Shown: positions 24,497 to 34,390, counted from the first letter of the stretch. The stretch is DNA of 64,000 nt from Rhodoglobus sp. (GCA_025463605.1 JAODAV010000001.1:1-64000), one strand, 5' to 3'. Program-made: numbers and translations. The notes: a model not told the origin generated them from the letters alone.

Positions 24497-25258
24497 CTAG
24501 GCGCGCACCGGGTTCCTGAGAGTCCCGAGGCCGGGCACTCGCACCTCGACGGAGTCGCCGTCGATGATCGGGCCGATACCCGACGGAGTTCCCGTGAGGA
24601 TGACGTCCCCGGGCAGGAGTGTGAACACGCTCGAGATGTATTCGATGATCTCGTCGACCGGGAACACCATGTCGTCGAATCGTCCCGACTGCTTCACTTC
24701 GCCGTTGACGAGCGTCTCGACCGTGCCACCGGCGACGGTGAACTCGGTCTCGATGATCGGCCCGAGTGGGCAGAACGTGTCGAAGCCTTTCGCCCGCGTC
24801 CATTGCCCGTCGGTCTTCTGGAGATCGCGAGCGGTGACGTCGTTGGCGATCGTGTATCCGAAGATCACGCTGTCGGCATCCGCTCGACTGACGTTCTTCG
24901 CGATGCTGCCGATGATCACGGCGAGTTCGCCTTCGTACTCGACCCGCTCGCTCTGCTTGGGGAGCACGATCGCGTCGCCCGGCCCGATCACCGAGGTGTT
25001 GGGCTTGAGGAAGATCAGCGGCTCGGCCGGCACCTCGTTGCCGAGTTCGGCGGCGTGCTCGCGGTAGTTCCTCCCCACTGCAACGACCTTCGAGCGCGGG
25101 ATGACCGGGGCAAGCAATCGCACACCTGTGACGGGAATGCGCTCCCCGGTCGTATCGAAACCGCTGAACATCGGATCACCCGACAGAACGACAAGTTCGT
25201 CGTCGTCGAGAATGCCGTACCGGGGGTCTTCACCTGTCGAGAATCGCGCGATCTTCAC
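24497..25258 (-). CDS. Fumarylacetoacetate hydrolase family protein
   Basis: A 253-residue FAH-fold enzyme. The core shows VEYEGELAVIIG with the metal-binding acidic residues, GYTIANDVTARDLQ and the C-terminal LLPGDVILTGTPSGIG. Family members hydrolyse or decarboxylate acylpyruvates and 2-oxo-acids, and substrate cannot be deduced here. It starts with GTG at 25258 and lies directly upstream of gltX. Confidence 0.9.
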   Translation of the reverse strand: MKIARFSTGEDPRYGILDDDELVVLSGDPMFSGFDTTGERIPVTGVRLLAPVIPRSKVVAVGRNYREHAAELGNEVPAEPLIFLKPNTSVIGPGDAIVLPKQSERVEYEGELAVIIGSIAKNVSRADADSVIFGYTIANDVTARDLQKTDGQWTRAKGFDTFCPLGPIIETEFTVAGGTVETLVNGEVKQSGRFDDMVFPVDEIIEYISSVFTLLPGDVILTGTPSGIGPIIDGDSVEVRVPGLGTLRNPVRA

Positions 25259-25267
25259 CCGTTGAGC

Positions 25268-27376
25268 CTAGTCGGACTCGGGAACCGATCCCGTGCGTGA
25301 GGCAGAGCGGTGCGCGCCCCGTCCGCGGAACCTCGCGAAGAACACAGCGCCCGCGCCCAGAAGCAGCAGGATGCCCCCGCCGATCGGTACCCACAGGTTG
25401 ACGCTCTGGCCGGTGGCCGGCAGCAGCCGCGGTGACTCGACGGCACCGACATCAGCCCGCCCACCTAGCACGCGCGGGAAGCCGACGCCCCGCTGATCGT
25501 CGGTCGGGAGCCCGATCGCGGAGGGACTTCCCGCATCCCACACCGGGCTGCCCACGAGCGGCAGGCGGGTCGGAGTGGGGCCGCCATTGGCCGCGAGCGG
25601 CCCCAGCCGCATGTCGGGGACGGAATAGACGACTCCAACGCCGGTGTTGTGCGCAGGGGTTTCTGCACTCGTGAGGAGGCTGTAGTCGATCGCGATCGTG
25701 TCGTTGGGCACGCCCGAAGTCACGATCGCTGGCTGACCGGCCACCGACTCGAGCACCGAGTTCGTGACCGCCACGAGACCGTCGGTGACGTTGTAGACGG
25801 CCAGCGCGCCCGGGCCTGCGATGGTGCTCGAAGAGATCTCGACGAGCACGTCGGCCGGAGCAACGGCGTCGAGCTGCGCGAATGCGAGCGCTCCGAGGTT
25901 GCCGGCGAGGTCTGCCCGCTCGTCGAACGTCGAGTTGACGATCGAGACCGGGGCGAGCACCTGCTCGACGAGGATGCTCGATCCCGCGCTGCCGCCCTTG
26001 TTGCTGATGTTGCCGCTGAAAGTCGAGGAATCGACGCTGATCGCCGGCAGCGCACCCGAGTCCACCGTGCCGACCCAGAGACCGCCACCGCCGAAGAACT
26101 CGTCGTTGTCGAGGAACAGCGAGGTCGCGATGCCCACAGACCCGCTCCCCGTGATCGTGTCGACGGCGAGTCCGCCGCCGCTGCCCTCCGGCGCGGAGTT
26201 CCCCACGAAGCGTGTGCCCGAAACGGCCACGGACCCCGTGACAGTGCCGAGGTAGGCGCCCGCGCCGTATCCGTCGATGAGCACCGGTGGGAGGCGCACA
26301 CCCGCCTGGTTCTGCTCGAAGTCCGAATCGGTGATGTCAGCCGTGGTAACGGAGATCGCGTAGATCCCGCCGCCGTCGGCGCTGGAGACATTCCGCAAAA
26401 ACGACGTCGACGACACCGAGACGTGACCTGTGACGTCGACGAGGAACATTCCGCCGCCCTGGTCTGCCGCGGTGTTGTCGCTGAAAATCGTCTCGGTGAC
26501 GGTCAGGTCGCCGATTGCGTAGAAGTAGGCCCCGCCGCCGTCGATCTCCGACTTGTTGCCTGTGAACGTCGTCGCGTCGGAGATGACGACCCCGGGCGCA
26601 CCCGAGATGTACAAGCCGCCCGCGTCGAGCGCGGTGCTCGAGTTGCCATCGAACGCGACGGTCTGCACGGTGACATTCGCCGGGTCGCCATGGTGACGGA
26701 TGAATACGGCACCGCCCTCGTCGGTCGCCGTATTCCCCGAGAACGACGAGTCCCGGATGTCGACGTTACCCACCGACTGGTCGATGGACAGGGCGCCGCC
26801 GACGCCCCCGGTCGCGCCGTTGTCATCGAAACGCGAATCGTCGACCAGGAGGTCGCCCTGCAACTGGTAAGTGTTGACCGCCGGTCCGTAGTTGTTGTGC
26901 TGGTCGGTGACCACGATGCCGGTGAGGGTCAGGTCTCGCGCAGGGAAGGTACCGATGCTCGCGAGGATCGCGATACCCGTCTGCACGGCATTGCCGACGA
27001 AGGTCATTCCGCTCAGGGTGAAGTCCTGATCCGCATTGACCGGCAGGATCGTCACCTGATGGAAGTTGCCCGACGCAGCGTTACGAGAGATCGTCAGGAC
27101 GCCCGCCCCCGGGCCCCGGATGTCGAGCGAGTGCGGAAGCACGAGCGGGCTCTGGAGGGCGATCGACGTGACAGTGGCCGGGATGACGATGATGTCACCC
27201 TCAAGCGAGTTGTCGATCGCGAACCGGAGACTTCCGATCCCCGAGTCGTTGCCGTTGAAGACGGGTGGGGCGGCCGCCGCCGCGTGGGGCGCGGCCAGAA
27301 CGCCTGCGAATGCGAGTCCCACGGCCAGCAGCGCGGAGAGCGCGACCCTGAGGCGGGGTGGTCGGAGGGCGTCCAT
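25268..27376 (-). CDS. LPxTG-anchored surface protein with parallel beta-helix
   Basis: A 702-residue cell-wall protein. It has a signal peptide (VALSALLAVGLAFAGVLA, cleavage near residue 38), a long body of repeated beta-helix turns (units such as GNTATDEGGAVFI, SDNTAADQGGGMFLV, NVSSADGGGIYAI), then the sortase signal LPATG, a hydrophobic segment and an RFRGRG tail. Similar right-handed helix repeats occur in polymorphic outer proteins and bacterial adhesins. It is likely displayed on the wall by a class E/F type sortase; binding partner is unknown. Its promoter region is shared with the divergent hydrolase gene. Confidence 0.9.
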   Translation of the reverse strand: MDALRPPRLRVALSALLAVGLAFAGVLAAPHAAAAAPPVFNGNDSGIGSLRFAIDNSLEGDIIVIPATVTSIALQSPLVLPHSLDIRGPGAGVLTISRNAASGNFHQVTILPVNADQDFTLSGMTFVGNAVQTGIAILASIGTFPARDLTLTGIVVTDQHNNYGPAVNTYQLQGDLLVDDSRFDDNGATGGVGGALSIDQSVGNVDIRDSSFSGNTATDEGGAVFIRHHGDPANVTVQTVAFDGNSSTALDAGGLYISGAPGVVISDATTFTGNKSEIDGGGAYFYAIGDLTVTETIFSDNTAADQGGGMFLVDVTGHVSVSSTSFLRNVSSADGGGIYAISVTTADITDSDFEQNQAGVRLPPVLIDGYGAGAYLGTVTGSVAVSGTRFVGNSAPEGSGGGLAVDTITGSGSVGIATSLFLDNDEFFGGGGLWVGTVDSGALPAISVDSSTFSGNISNKGGSAGSSILVEQVLAPVSIVNSTFDERADLAGNLGALAFAQLDAVAPADVLVEISSSTIAGPGALAVYNVTDGLVAVTNSVLESVAGQPAIVTSGVPNDTIAIDYSLLTSAETPAHNTGVGVVYSVPDMRLGPLAANGGPTPTRLPLVGSPVWDAGSPSAIGLPTDDQRGVGFPRVLGGRADVGAVESPRLLPATGQSVNLWVPIGGGILLLLGAGAVFFARFRGRGAHRSASRTGSVPESD

Positions 27377-27440
27377 GCTGTGTCCATCTGCTCAGGTGTC
27401 ACGCAAAGTTACCAGTCGGCCGCCCTAATACGATCGAAAC

Positions 27441-28073
27441 GTGCCCGCAAACATTCTCTGGAATTCGCCGCAGCGGCCCCGGGCGACCCTCGTGCTCGCC
27501 CATGGCGCCGGCGCGCCGATGGACAACGGCTGGATGAACGACATGGCCGCGCTGCTGGCGGAACGCGGCATCCGGGTCGCTCGATTCGAATTCGAGTACA
27601 TGGCGGGGCGCCGGCAGGGAGTGCGCAGGCCGCCACCTCGCGCGGACACCCTGCTTGGTGAGTACCGGGCGGTCGTCGAGCAGCTGGGTCGGCAGGATGC
27701 TCCCCTCTTCATCGGGGGCAAGTCGATGGGCGGGCGGGTCGCCAGCATGATCGCCGACGAACTGCATGACGCGGGTGCCATCGCCGGGCTCGTCTGCCTG
27801 GGCTACCCGTTTCATCCACCCGAGAAGCCCGAGCAGGTGCGAACGGCGCACCTTCTCGGCCTGCGCACGCCGACCCTCATCTGCCAGGGAACGCGAGACC
27901 CGTTCGGCACGCGAGAGGATGTCGCGGGCTACTTGCTTTCAGACGCGATAGGGATGCACTGGCTCGAAGACGGCGATCACGACCTGCGGCCGCGCAAGGC
28001 GATCTCCGGCTTCACCTTCCGCGAGCACCTTGCCTCGACGGCCGACGCCGTCGCCGCGTTCGCGACGCGGTAG
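27441..28073 (+). CDS. Alpha/beta hydrolase family (KANL3/Tex30-like) protein
   Basis: A 210-residue hydrolase-fold protein. It shows the oxyanion stretch VLAHGAGAPMDNGWMNDMA, nucleophile elbow GGKSMGGRVAS, the acid near QGTRDPFG and histidine in EDGDHDL. This matches the small alpha/beta hydrolases annotated as KANL3/Tex30 family, with no known substrate. The start is GTG at 27441. The gene runs convergent to ilvE. Confidence 0.87.
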   Translation: MPANILWNSPQRPRATLVLAHGAGAPMDNGWMNDMAALLAERGIRVARFEFEYMAGRRQGVRRPPPRADTLLGEYRAVVEQLGRQDAPLFIGGKSMGGRVASMIADELHDAGAIAGLVCLGYPFHPPEKPEQVRTAHLLGLRTPTLICQGTRDPFGTREDVAGYLLSDAIGMHWLEDGDHDLRPRKAISGFTFREHLASTADAVAAFATR

Positions 28074-28084
28074 TTCCCGGAGTA

Positions 28085-29191
28085 CTACGCGTCGAGGCGC
28101 AGCATCCACCCGTGCTTGTCGGGGATACGGCCGTACTGGATGTCGGTCAGCTCCTGTCGCAGCGACATCGTCAATTCTCCGGCGGGAGCCTCCGGGTCGC
28201 CCACCTCGAAGTCCTTGCCCTTGAGCTGCGCGATAGGAGTCACGACGGCGGCCGTGCCGCACGCGAACACCTCGACGACATCACCGGATGCGACGCCGTC
28301 GCGCCACTCGTCGATGCCGACGCGCCGCCGCTCAACCTTGTGGCCGCGGTCCTCGGCGAGCTGCAGGAGCGAGTCCCTCGTGATGCCCTCGAGGATCGAG
28401 TCGGACTCGGGCGTCACGAGAGTGCCGTCCTTCTTCACGAGAACGACGTTCATGCCACCGAGCTCCTCGATGTACTTGCCCTCGGAGGAGTCCAGGAACA
28501 GCACCTGGGCGCACCCGTGCTCGTACGCCTCCGCTTGCGCGACGAGGGATGACGCGTAGTTGCCGCCCGTCTTCGCCGCGCCCGTACCGCCCTTGCCTGC
28601 GCGCGCGTAGTCGGTCGACAGCCAGATCGAGACGGGAGCGACCCCGCCGTGGAAGTAGGCGCCCGCGGGGCTCGCGATCACGTAGTAGTTGACCTTCTTC
28701 GCGGGTCGCACACCCAGGAACGCCTCCTTCGCGAACATGAAGGGCCGCAGGTAGAGGCTCGTTTCGGGAGCCGAAGGCACCCAGCGGGCGTCGACCGCGA
28801 TGAGTTGCTTGAGCGACTCGATGAAGTACTCCGTCGGCAGCTCGGGAAGCGCGAGGCGCACGGCCGAGCGCTGCATTCGAGCGGCGTTCGCCTCGGGACG
28901 GAACGACCAGATCGACCCGTCGGCGTGACGGTAGGCCTTGAGTCCCTCGAAGATCTCTTGCGCGTAGTGCAGCACCGCGGCGGCCGGGTCGAGCGCGATG
29001 GGACCGTAGGGCTGCACGCGCGGGCGGTGCCAGCCACCCAGCTCCGACCAGCAGATGTCGACCATGTGGTCGGTGAAGTACTTGCCGAAACTGGGTTCGG
29101 CGATGATGTCGGCGTGCTCCGCTGCCGAGCGCGCGGACTCGTTCACCGTCACGGCGAACTCGAGGGTCTTGGGTGCGAGCAGGTTCTTCAT
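28085..29191 (-). CDS. ilvE: Branched-chain amino acid aminotransferase
   Basis: A 368-residue PLP enzyme of fold type IV that interconverts branched-chain amino acids and their 2-oxo acids. It contains GGNYASSLVAQAEAYEHG with the lysine region earlier (GKGGTGAAKTGG), and ELGGMNVVLVKKDGTLVTPE followed by SILEGITRDSLLQLAEDRG near the C-terminal half, which are typical BCAT stretches. Length equals the long actinobacterial form. ATG at 29191 has AAGGA upstream. It lies 22 bases after leuB on the same strand. Confidence 0.96.
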   Translation of the reverse strand: MKNLLAPKTLEFAVTVNESARSAAEHADIIAEPSFGKYFTDHMVDICWSELGGWHRPRVQPYGPIALDPAAAVLHYAQEIFEGLKAYRHADGSIWSFRPEANAARMQRSAVRLALPELPTEYFIESLKQLIAVDARWVPSAPETSLYLRPFMFAKEAFLGVRPAKKVNYYVIASPAGAYFHGGVAPVSIWLSTDYARAGKGGTGAAKTGGNYASSLVAQAEAYEHGCAQVLFLDSSEGKYIEELGGMNVVLVKKDGTLVTPESDSILEGITRDSLLQLAEDRGHKVERRRVGIDEWRDGVASGDVVEVFACGTAAVVTPIAQLKGKDFEVGDPEAPAGELTMSLRQELTDIQYGRIPDKHGWMLRLDA

Positions 29192-29213
29192 TGCTGGTCC
29201 TTAGTCGAGATTT

Positions 29214-30266
29214 CTAATTCTGCGCCACAGCCGCCGCGATGGCATCCCCGACCTGCGAGGTGCTGCGTTTCGCGGTGCCGCGAGCGGCAAGATCGGCCTC
29301 GACCGCCGCGGTGACCCGCGCCGCAGCATCCGGCTCGCCCAAATGGGAGAGCATGAGCGCAACGGAGAGGATCGCGGCAGTCGGGTCGGCGAGCTGCTGT
29401 CCAGCTATGTCCGGGGCCGAGCCGTGCACGGGCTCGAACATGCTGGGGAAGGTGCCATCCGGATTGATGTTGCCCGAGGCTGCCAGTCCGATGCCGCCGC
29501 TGATTGCGGCCGCGAGATCGGTGAGAATATCGCCGAAGAGGTTGTCTGTGGCGATCACGTCGAATCTAGCAGGATTGGTCACGAGGAAGATCGTCGCCGC
29601 ATCGACGTGGAGGTAGTCGACCGCCACGTCGGGGAACTCGATCGCGACGCGATCGACCGTGCGCTGCCAGAGTCCGCCCGCGTGCACCAGAACGTTGGTC
29701 TTGTGCACGAGCGTGAGCTTGCGCCGCCGGGCCTGTGCCTGCGCGAACGCAAAGCGCACGAGCCGTTCGACTCCGAATGCCGTGTTGACGGAGACTTCGT
29801 TCGCGATCTCGTGCGGTGTTCCCGCCCGGATCACTCCCCCGTTGCCGACGTACGGGCCCTCTGTGCCTTCGCGCACGACGATGAAGTCGACCACTCCCGG
29901 CTCGGCGAGCGGCGAGGAGACGCCGGGCACGATGCGAGTCGGACGCAGGTTCGCGTAGTGGTCGAGCGCGAAGCGCAACTTGAGCAGCAGTCCGCGCTCG
30001 ATGATGCCGCCGGCGAGCCTCGGGTCACGCGGGTCGCCGCCGATGGCGCCCAAGAGGATCGCGTCGTGTGCCTTGAGGGCCTCGAGGTCGGCGTCGGTGA
30101 GAATCTCGCCGGTCTCGAGATAGTGGCCCGCCCCAAAAGGGAACTCGGTGGACTCGATCGTGACGCCGTCGGGCACGGCCGCCTCGAGGACCTTGCGGGC
30201 CTCGGTCGTCACCTCGCGTCCGATACCGTCGCCGGGAATGATTGCGAGTTTGATCGTTCGGGGCAT
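29214..30266 (-). CDS. leuB: 3-isopropylmalate dehydrogenase
   Basis: A 350-residue NAD-dependent decarboxylating dehydrogenase forming 2-oxoisocaproate in leucine synthesis. It starts [18 protein letters not shown], has [14 protein letters not shown] in the substrate region, [19 protein letters not shown] and the C-terminal [18 protein letters not shown] at 30266 is chosen because homology begins there; TACTGT lies six bases upstream, consistent with a leaderless transcript. ilvE follows on the same strand. Confidence 0.96.
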   Translation of the reverse strand: MPRTIKLAIIPGDGIGREVTTEARKVLEAAVPDGVTIESTEFPFGAGHYLETGEILTDADLEALKAHDAILLGAIGGDPRDPRLAGGIIERGLLLKLRFALDHYANLRPTRIVPGVSSPLAEPGVVDFIVVREGTEGPYVGNGGVIRAGTPHEIANEVSVNTAFGVERLVRFAFAQAQARRRKLTLVHKTNVLVHAGGLWQRTVDRVAIEFPDVAVDYLHVDAATIFLVTNPARFDVIATDNLFGDILTDLAAAISGGIGLAASGNINPDGTFPSMFEPVHGSAPDIAGQQLADPTAAILSVALMLSHLGEPDAAARVTAAVEADLAARGTAKRSTSQVGDAIAAAVAQN

Positions 30267-30395
30267 GCAATTACAGTACCGTCGCGAGCTCCCGGCCCCG
30301 CCCACGCGAAACCGTGGATCCTTCGACCCTACGCTCACGGCTACCTGAAAGAAACCTGTATCGAGAAGCTCGCGGACGGGGCTAGCGTCGAACAC

Positions 30396-30656
30396 ATGAG
30401 TATAGGAACCGGAATAGTTCTGTTCGTCATCGGCGCGATTCTCACCTTCGCGCTCAACTTCGAGACGGGGTTCATCAACCTCGACCTCGTCGGCTACATC
30501 CTCATGGGTGCGGGCGTGATCGTGTTCGTCATCGGTCTCGTGCTGATGATGCGCCGGCGCCAGTCGGTCACCACGGTGCACTCCGGGATCGACCCCGCCA
30601 CGGGGTCCGGCGTCACGGAACGCCGCACGTCAACGACGCCTGACGACGTCGTCTAG
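30396..30656 (+). CDS. Small two-helix membrane protein (DUF6458-like)
   Basis: An 86-residue protein with two transmembrane helices ([18 protein letters not shown] and [20 protein letters not shown]) and a short charged tail. This pattern matches DUF6458 proteins, which are widespread in actinobacteria and have no known role. ATG at 30396 begins the first helix. Transcription probably ends at the stem at 30660-30691. Confidence 0.85.
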   Translation: MSIGTGIVLFVIGAILTFALNFETGFINLDLVGYILMGAGVIVFVIGLVLMMRRRQSVTTVHSGIDPATGSGVTERRTSTTPDDVV

Positions 30657-30659
30657 GCC

Positions 30660-30699
30660 GAATGCGCGTCGCCCTCGGGTGGCGCGCATTCCTTGTTTC
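30660..30699 (+). terminator. Intrinsic terminator between DUF6458-like gene and serA
   Basis: GAATGCGC (30660-30667) pairs with GCGCATTC (30684-30691) and the inner bases extend the stem. CTTGTTT follows on the plus strand. It would end transcription of the small membrane gene and may stop transcripts from serA in the other direction. Confidence 0.65.
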
Positions 30700-30711
30700 T
30701 GGGGAGAAAAC

Positions 30712-32304
30712 CTAGACCTCGACGATGTCGATCTCGCGCAGCAGGTCCGCGTCGATGGCGGTGCGCACCCGGTCGAGCAGGTGGTCGGGCACCGGTGAAT
30801 CGACAGTGAGCACGCTCAGCGCCTGGCCTCCGGCGCTCTGCCGCGCAACCTGCATGCCGGCGATGTTGATGTTCGCTTCCCCGAACTCCTTGCCGTACAC
30901 GGCAACGATCCCGGGGCGATCGGTGTAGATCATCACGATGAGGTGCTCCGCGACTGGAACCTCGACGTCGTATCCGTTGATCTCGACGATCTTCTCGACC
31001 TGCTTCGTGCCCGTCAGAGTGCCCGAGACCGAGATCTGCGAACCGTCGCTCAGCGCGCCGCGAATCGTGAGCAGGTTGCGGTACTCCTCGCTCACCGGGT
31101 CGGTCACGAGCCGCACGACAACGCCGCGCTGTTCCGCGAGGAGCGGTGCGTTGACGTAGCTGACCGACTCGCTCACGATGTTCGAGAAGATGCCCTTGAG
31201 CGCCGCGAGTTTGAGCACGCTCACGTCGAACTCGACGATCTCGCCGCGCACCTCGACATCGACACTCGTGAGCGGGCTGTCCGCGAGACCCGCGAACACG
31301 TGCCCGAGCTTCTCCATGAGCGGGATGCCCGGTCGCACGCTCGTGTCGATGACGCCGCCCGCGACGTTGACGGCGTCGGGCACGAGCTCGCCGTCGAGGG
31401 CGAGACGCACTGAGCGCGCGACGGAGACGCCCGCCTTCTCCTGGGCCTCATCCGTCGACGCTCCGAGGTGGGGTGTGAGCTGGATGTTGTCGAGCGAGAG
31501 CAGCGGCGAGCCGGTGGGCGGCTCGTTGACGAACACGTCGAGACCGGCGCCGGCGATGCGCTTCGACTTGAGGGCCGCGTAGAGGGCGTCCTCATCGATG
31601 ATGCCGCCGCGGCTGGCGTTGACGATGCGCAGTGTCGGTTTGGCTTTCGCGAACTGGTCGGCGCCGATGAGTCCCGTCGTCTCGGGGGTCTTGGGGATGT
31701 GGATGGTGATGAAGTCGGATTGCGCGATGAGCTCATCGAGACTGAGCATCGTGACGCCGAGCTGCTGCGCTCGCGCGGGGGTCACATACGGGTCGTACGC
31801 GACGAGTTCGGCACCGAAACCCGCGAGCCGCTGCGCGACGAGGGTGCCGATGCGGCCGAGGCCGACGATCCCGATGGTCTTCTCGTAGAGCTCGACACCG
31901 GTGAACTTGGAGCGCTTCCACTCCCCCGCCTTTGCCGAGTGGTTGGCGTCGGGGATGAAACGCGCAAGCGACAGCAAGTGGCCGATCGCGAGCTCGGCGG
32001 CCGAGATCACGTTGGACGTGGGCGCGTTGACGACCATGATGCCCGCCTCGGTGGCGGCCTTGATGTCCACGTTGTCGAGGCCGACGCCCGCGCGCGCGAT
32101 CACCTTGAGCTGCTTGCTCGCGGCGATCGCCTCGGCGTCGACGTGCGTCGCCGAACGGATGAGGATCGCGCTCGCATCGGCAAGGGCATCCAGCAGGGCT
32201 GGTCGATCGGTGCCGTCAATGGTTCGGATGTCGAAATCGGGACCCAGCGCCTCGACGGTTGCGGGTGACAGTTCTTCTGCGATCAGCACGATCGGCTTGG
32301 CCAC
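30712..32304 (-). CDS. serA: D-3-phosphoglycerate dehydrogenase
   Basis: A 530-residue enzyme for the first step of serine synthesis. It has the NAD-binding TIGIVGLGRIGTLVAQRLAG, DEDALYAALKSKRIAGAGL with NEPPTGSPLLSLDNI, and catalytic HLGAST near residue 280. The C-terminal third holds the intervening ASB-type domain and an ACT domain for serine feedback (HLIVMIYTDRPGIVAVYG). Length equals the long actinobacterial form. It starts with GTG at 32304, preceded by AAGGA. Confidence 0.96.
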   Translation of the reverse strand: MAKPIVLIAEELSPATVEALGPDFDIRTIDGTDRPALLDALADASAILIRSATHVDAEAIAASKQLKVIARAGVGLDNVDIKAATEAGIMVVNAPTSNVISAAELAIGHLLSLARFIPDANHSAKAGEWKRSKFTGVELYEKTIGIVGLGRIGTLVAQRLAGFGAELVAYDPYVTPARAQQLGVTMLSLDELIAQSDFITIHIPKTPETTGLIGADQFAKAKPTLRIVNASRGGIIDEDALYAALKSKRIAGAGLDVFVNEPPTGSPLLSLDNIQLTPHLGASTDEAQEKAGVSVARSVRLALDGELVPDAVNVAGGVIDTSVRPGIPLMEKLGHVFAGLADSPLTSVDVEVRGEIVEFDVSVLKLAALKGIFSNIVSESVSYVNAPLLAEQRGVVVRLVTDPVSEEYRNLLTIRGALSDGSQISVSGTLTGTKQVEKIVEINGYDVEVPVAEHLIVMIYTDRPGIVAVYGKEFGEANINIAGMQVARQSAGGQALSVLTVDSPVPDHLLDRVRTAIDADLLREIDIVEV

Positions 32305-32435
32305 GAATCGAGTCCTTCAGTCGGCTGGTTGTTCTCCAGCGGGTCAGTCGGTGGAATCAGTGAAGTGGTGGATGTCGGCCAGAGGCACAACCCCAGCAAC
32401 TTTACTGTGCGCGCGGGAGGCCCGTCGCCACATGA

Positions 32436-32837
32436 CTAGTTCGAGACGATGATGACTTCGGGGCGCAGCACGTCTTCGAGGGCGACGACGCCGAGGCTCA
32501 GGGCTGCGACCACGGCGAGGCCCACGAGGAAGACGACGAACTTGCCGAGCACGTTGTGCCGGGTGCCGATGCCGAACGCCACGGCGAAGACGGCGGGCGG
32601 GATGAGCACGCCGATCCACAGGAGCCACCACGGCACGTTCTCCGAGCCGTAGCCGAAAGCGTCGTAGAACGCGGGCAGCGCCACGAACGGCGACACGGCC
32701 TCCCAGAGGTCGTAGGCGTAGAACAGTCCGAACAGGGCAGCGACGACGAGACTGAGCCAGCCGTAGCGGCCGCGCTTGGCTTCCCTGGCGTCGTCGGCCA
32801 AGAGGTCTTCGACGGGGTTATCGGAATCGTCGCTCAC
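32436..32837 (-). CDS. Small membrane protein, unknown
   Basis: A 133-residue protein with an acidic cytoplasmic start (SDDSDNPVEDLLADDAR) and three to four hydrophobic segments (WLSLVVAALFGLFYAYDLW, LWIGVLIPPAVFAVAFGIG, FVVFLVGLAVVAALSLGVVA). It starts with GTG overlapping the stop of the upstream membrane gene as GTGA, so the two are coupled. No family is recognised with confidence. Confidence 0.75.
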   Translation of the reverse strand: MSDDSDNPVEDLLADDAREAKRGRYGWLSLVVAALFGLFYAYDLWEAVSPFVALPAFYDAFGYGSENVPWWLLWIGVLIPPAVFAVAFGIGTRHNVLGKFVVFLVGLAVVAALSLGVVALEDVLRPEVIIVSN

Positions 32838-33253
32838 AACCACGCTCCCAGGACGAAGGGCCACGGCAGCAGTACGAGAATGCCCGCGAGCAGCCACAGC
32901 AGTCGCACGATGAGCTTGCGGCCGCGAGTGAGCAGGAACACCGCGCCGAACCAGAACACCGGGCTCGCGATCGCCAGGAACTCCCCCAACTGGAACATGA
33001 TCTCGCTCAGCGCCTCGCCCGAGGAGACCCGCACCGTGTTGAGTCGCACGACGGAGGCGAACCACCCGGCCGTGTACAGCAGGTACGCGCCGCCGAGCAC
33101 CCCGTAGGCGATGAGCAGCGCGGCCGGCACGGCGGGCCTCGCGTCGTGCGCCACGACGGCCTGCGCGGGGGCCTTCGGCTCGGGCGCCGCGACGTGGCTC
33201 GGGTCGGTGTCACCCGCCCACGAGGTCGCTTCCTCGTCCGGGTCAGCGGTCAT
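32834..33253 (-). CDS. Membrane protein, unknown
   Basis: A 139-residue protein with a proline/alanine-rich N-terminus and three hydrophobic segments from about residue 40. It is translated ahead of, and coupled to, the 32436 gene. ATG at 33253 is chosen over an in-frame GTG two codons earlier. The mtlD stop lies nine bases upstream, so mtlD and these two may share a transcript. Confidence 0.75.
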   Translation of the reverse strand: MTADPDEEATSWAGDTDPSHVAAPEPKAPAQAVVAHDARPAVPAALLIAYGVLGGAYLLYTAGWFASVVRLNTVRVSSGEALSEIMFQLGEFLAIASPVFWFGAVFLLTRGRKLIVRLLWLLAGILVLLPWPFVLGAWL

Positions 33254-33262
33254 GCGCACACC

Positions 33263-34390
33263 CTATCGCGCGAGCCGCAGCTCGATGACCTCGACAACAT
33301 AGGGGAACAGTGGATGCTCGGGCTCGAGTCCCGTGATGGTCTGGGCCTGGCTTTCCGGGGGTCGACCGGTGGAAAGCAGTTCCTGCAATTCAACGCTCTC
33401 GGCGTCTTCCTTCACGTCGAAGCGGAGTGCAGCCCCGACGGCGTTGAGCAGGTTCCACACCTCCATGCCCCGTTCGGCGAGTTCCGCGGCAGGGCCGATG
33501 AAGCGCTCGTGGCGGCTGAGCTTGCGCAGCGGGTTGCGGCCTACTCGCTCGCATGTGTCGGGCAGGTGCGGGTTGGAGATGCGCTTGAGCGTCTTCTCGA
33601 TGTACGCCTGCTGCTCCTGGGGATCGAAACCGTGCTTGGCGACGAGCAATTCTTTCGTCTCGGCGAGTACGGCGCGGATCTCGGCCTGAAGCTCGGGCGT
33701 TGCGAGGGCCTCACGGATCTGCACGAATCCGCGGTCGATGCCGTGGTACGCCGCGGCGGCGTGCGCCGTGTTCACGGTGAAGAGTTTGCGCTCGATGAAC
33801 GGTTCGAGGTCGTCCACCCACGTGACGCCGTAGATGTCGGGCTCGGCGCCATGGAAGGGCGTACGGTCGACGACCCATTCGAAGAACGATTCGATCGTGA
33901 CATCAAGGCCGCCCGACTGCTCCGGCACGATCCGGTCGATGGCGCAATTGGCGAAGACGGCGTTGTCTGCGGGGTGACTCTTGCGGATCTCCGCAGCGAG
34001 GATGTCCGTGCCGCCGATCGCGTTCTCGCACGCGATCACGGTGAGCGGTTCGGGTCTCGTGCGAGCGGCGAGGCCTTTCGCGATGACGGGGGCGATGAAC
34101 TGCAGCACGCGCGCGCCGACGGCCGTCGTGACGATGTCGGCGGTCGCGATCTCTGCGACGACCTCGTCTTCGTGGGTACGCGAGTTGATGGCCCGGTAGC
34201 CATCGACCACCTTCGTGACCGCGCCGTCGCCGACTTCGATCACCTCGTAACTCGGCTGCGTCTGCAGCGCACCGATGAGTTCGTCGCTCACATCGGCGAA
34301 GACGACCTCGTATCCGCTCTCGTGCAGAAATTGCGCGACGAAGCCGCGCCCGATGTTCCCGGCTCCGAAGTGCACCGCGGTCTTCGCCAT
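33263..34390 (-). CDS. mtlD: Mannitol-1-phosphate 5-dehydrogenase
   Basis: A 375-residue NAD-dependent enzyme converting mannitol-1-phosphate to fructose-6-phosphate. The N-terminus KTAVHFGAGNIGRGFVAQFL is the NAD-binding signature of MtlD, and CAIDRIVPEQ, VNTAHAAAAYHG with catalytic lysine in RKLFTVN belong to the catalytic part. ATG at 34390 is preceded by AGGATCGGGA. No mannitol PTS genes are adjacent, so how mannitol-phosphate arises is not shown here. Confidence 0.94.
   Translation of the reverse strand: MAKTAVHFGAGNIGRGFVAQFLHESGYEVVFADVSDELIGALQTQPSYEVIEVGDGAVTKVVDGYRAINSRTHEDEVVAEIATADIVTTAVGARVLQFIAPVIAKGLAARTRPEPLTVIACENAIGGTDILAAEIRKSHPADNAVFANCAIDRIVPEQSGGLDVTIESFFEWVVDRTPFHGAEPDIYGVTWVDDLEPFIERKLFTVNTAHAAAAYHGIDRGFVQIREALATPELQAEIRAVLAETKELLVAKHGFDPQEQQAYIEKTLKRISNPHLPDTCERVGRNPLRKLSRHERFIGPAAELAERGMEVWNLLNAVGAALRFDVKEDAESVELQELLSTGRPPESQAQTITGLEPEHPLFPYVVEVIELRLAR

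Noticed and set aside
25649-27661. Plus-strand frame of 670 codons across the surface protein
   Set aside because: Antisense of the LPxTG beta-helix gene, arginine- and aspartate-rich without domains.
28085-32304. Leader peptides upstream of ilvE, leuB or serA similar to that of leuC
   Set aside because: The gaps are short or lack runs of Leu, Val, Ile or Ser codons with a stem.
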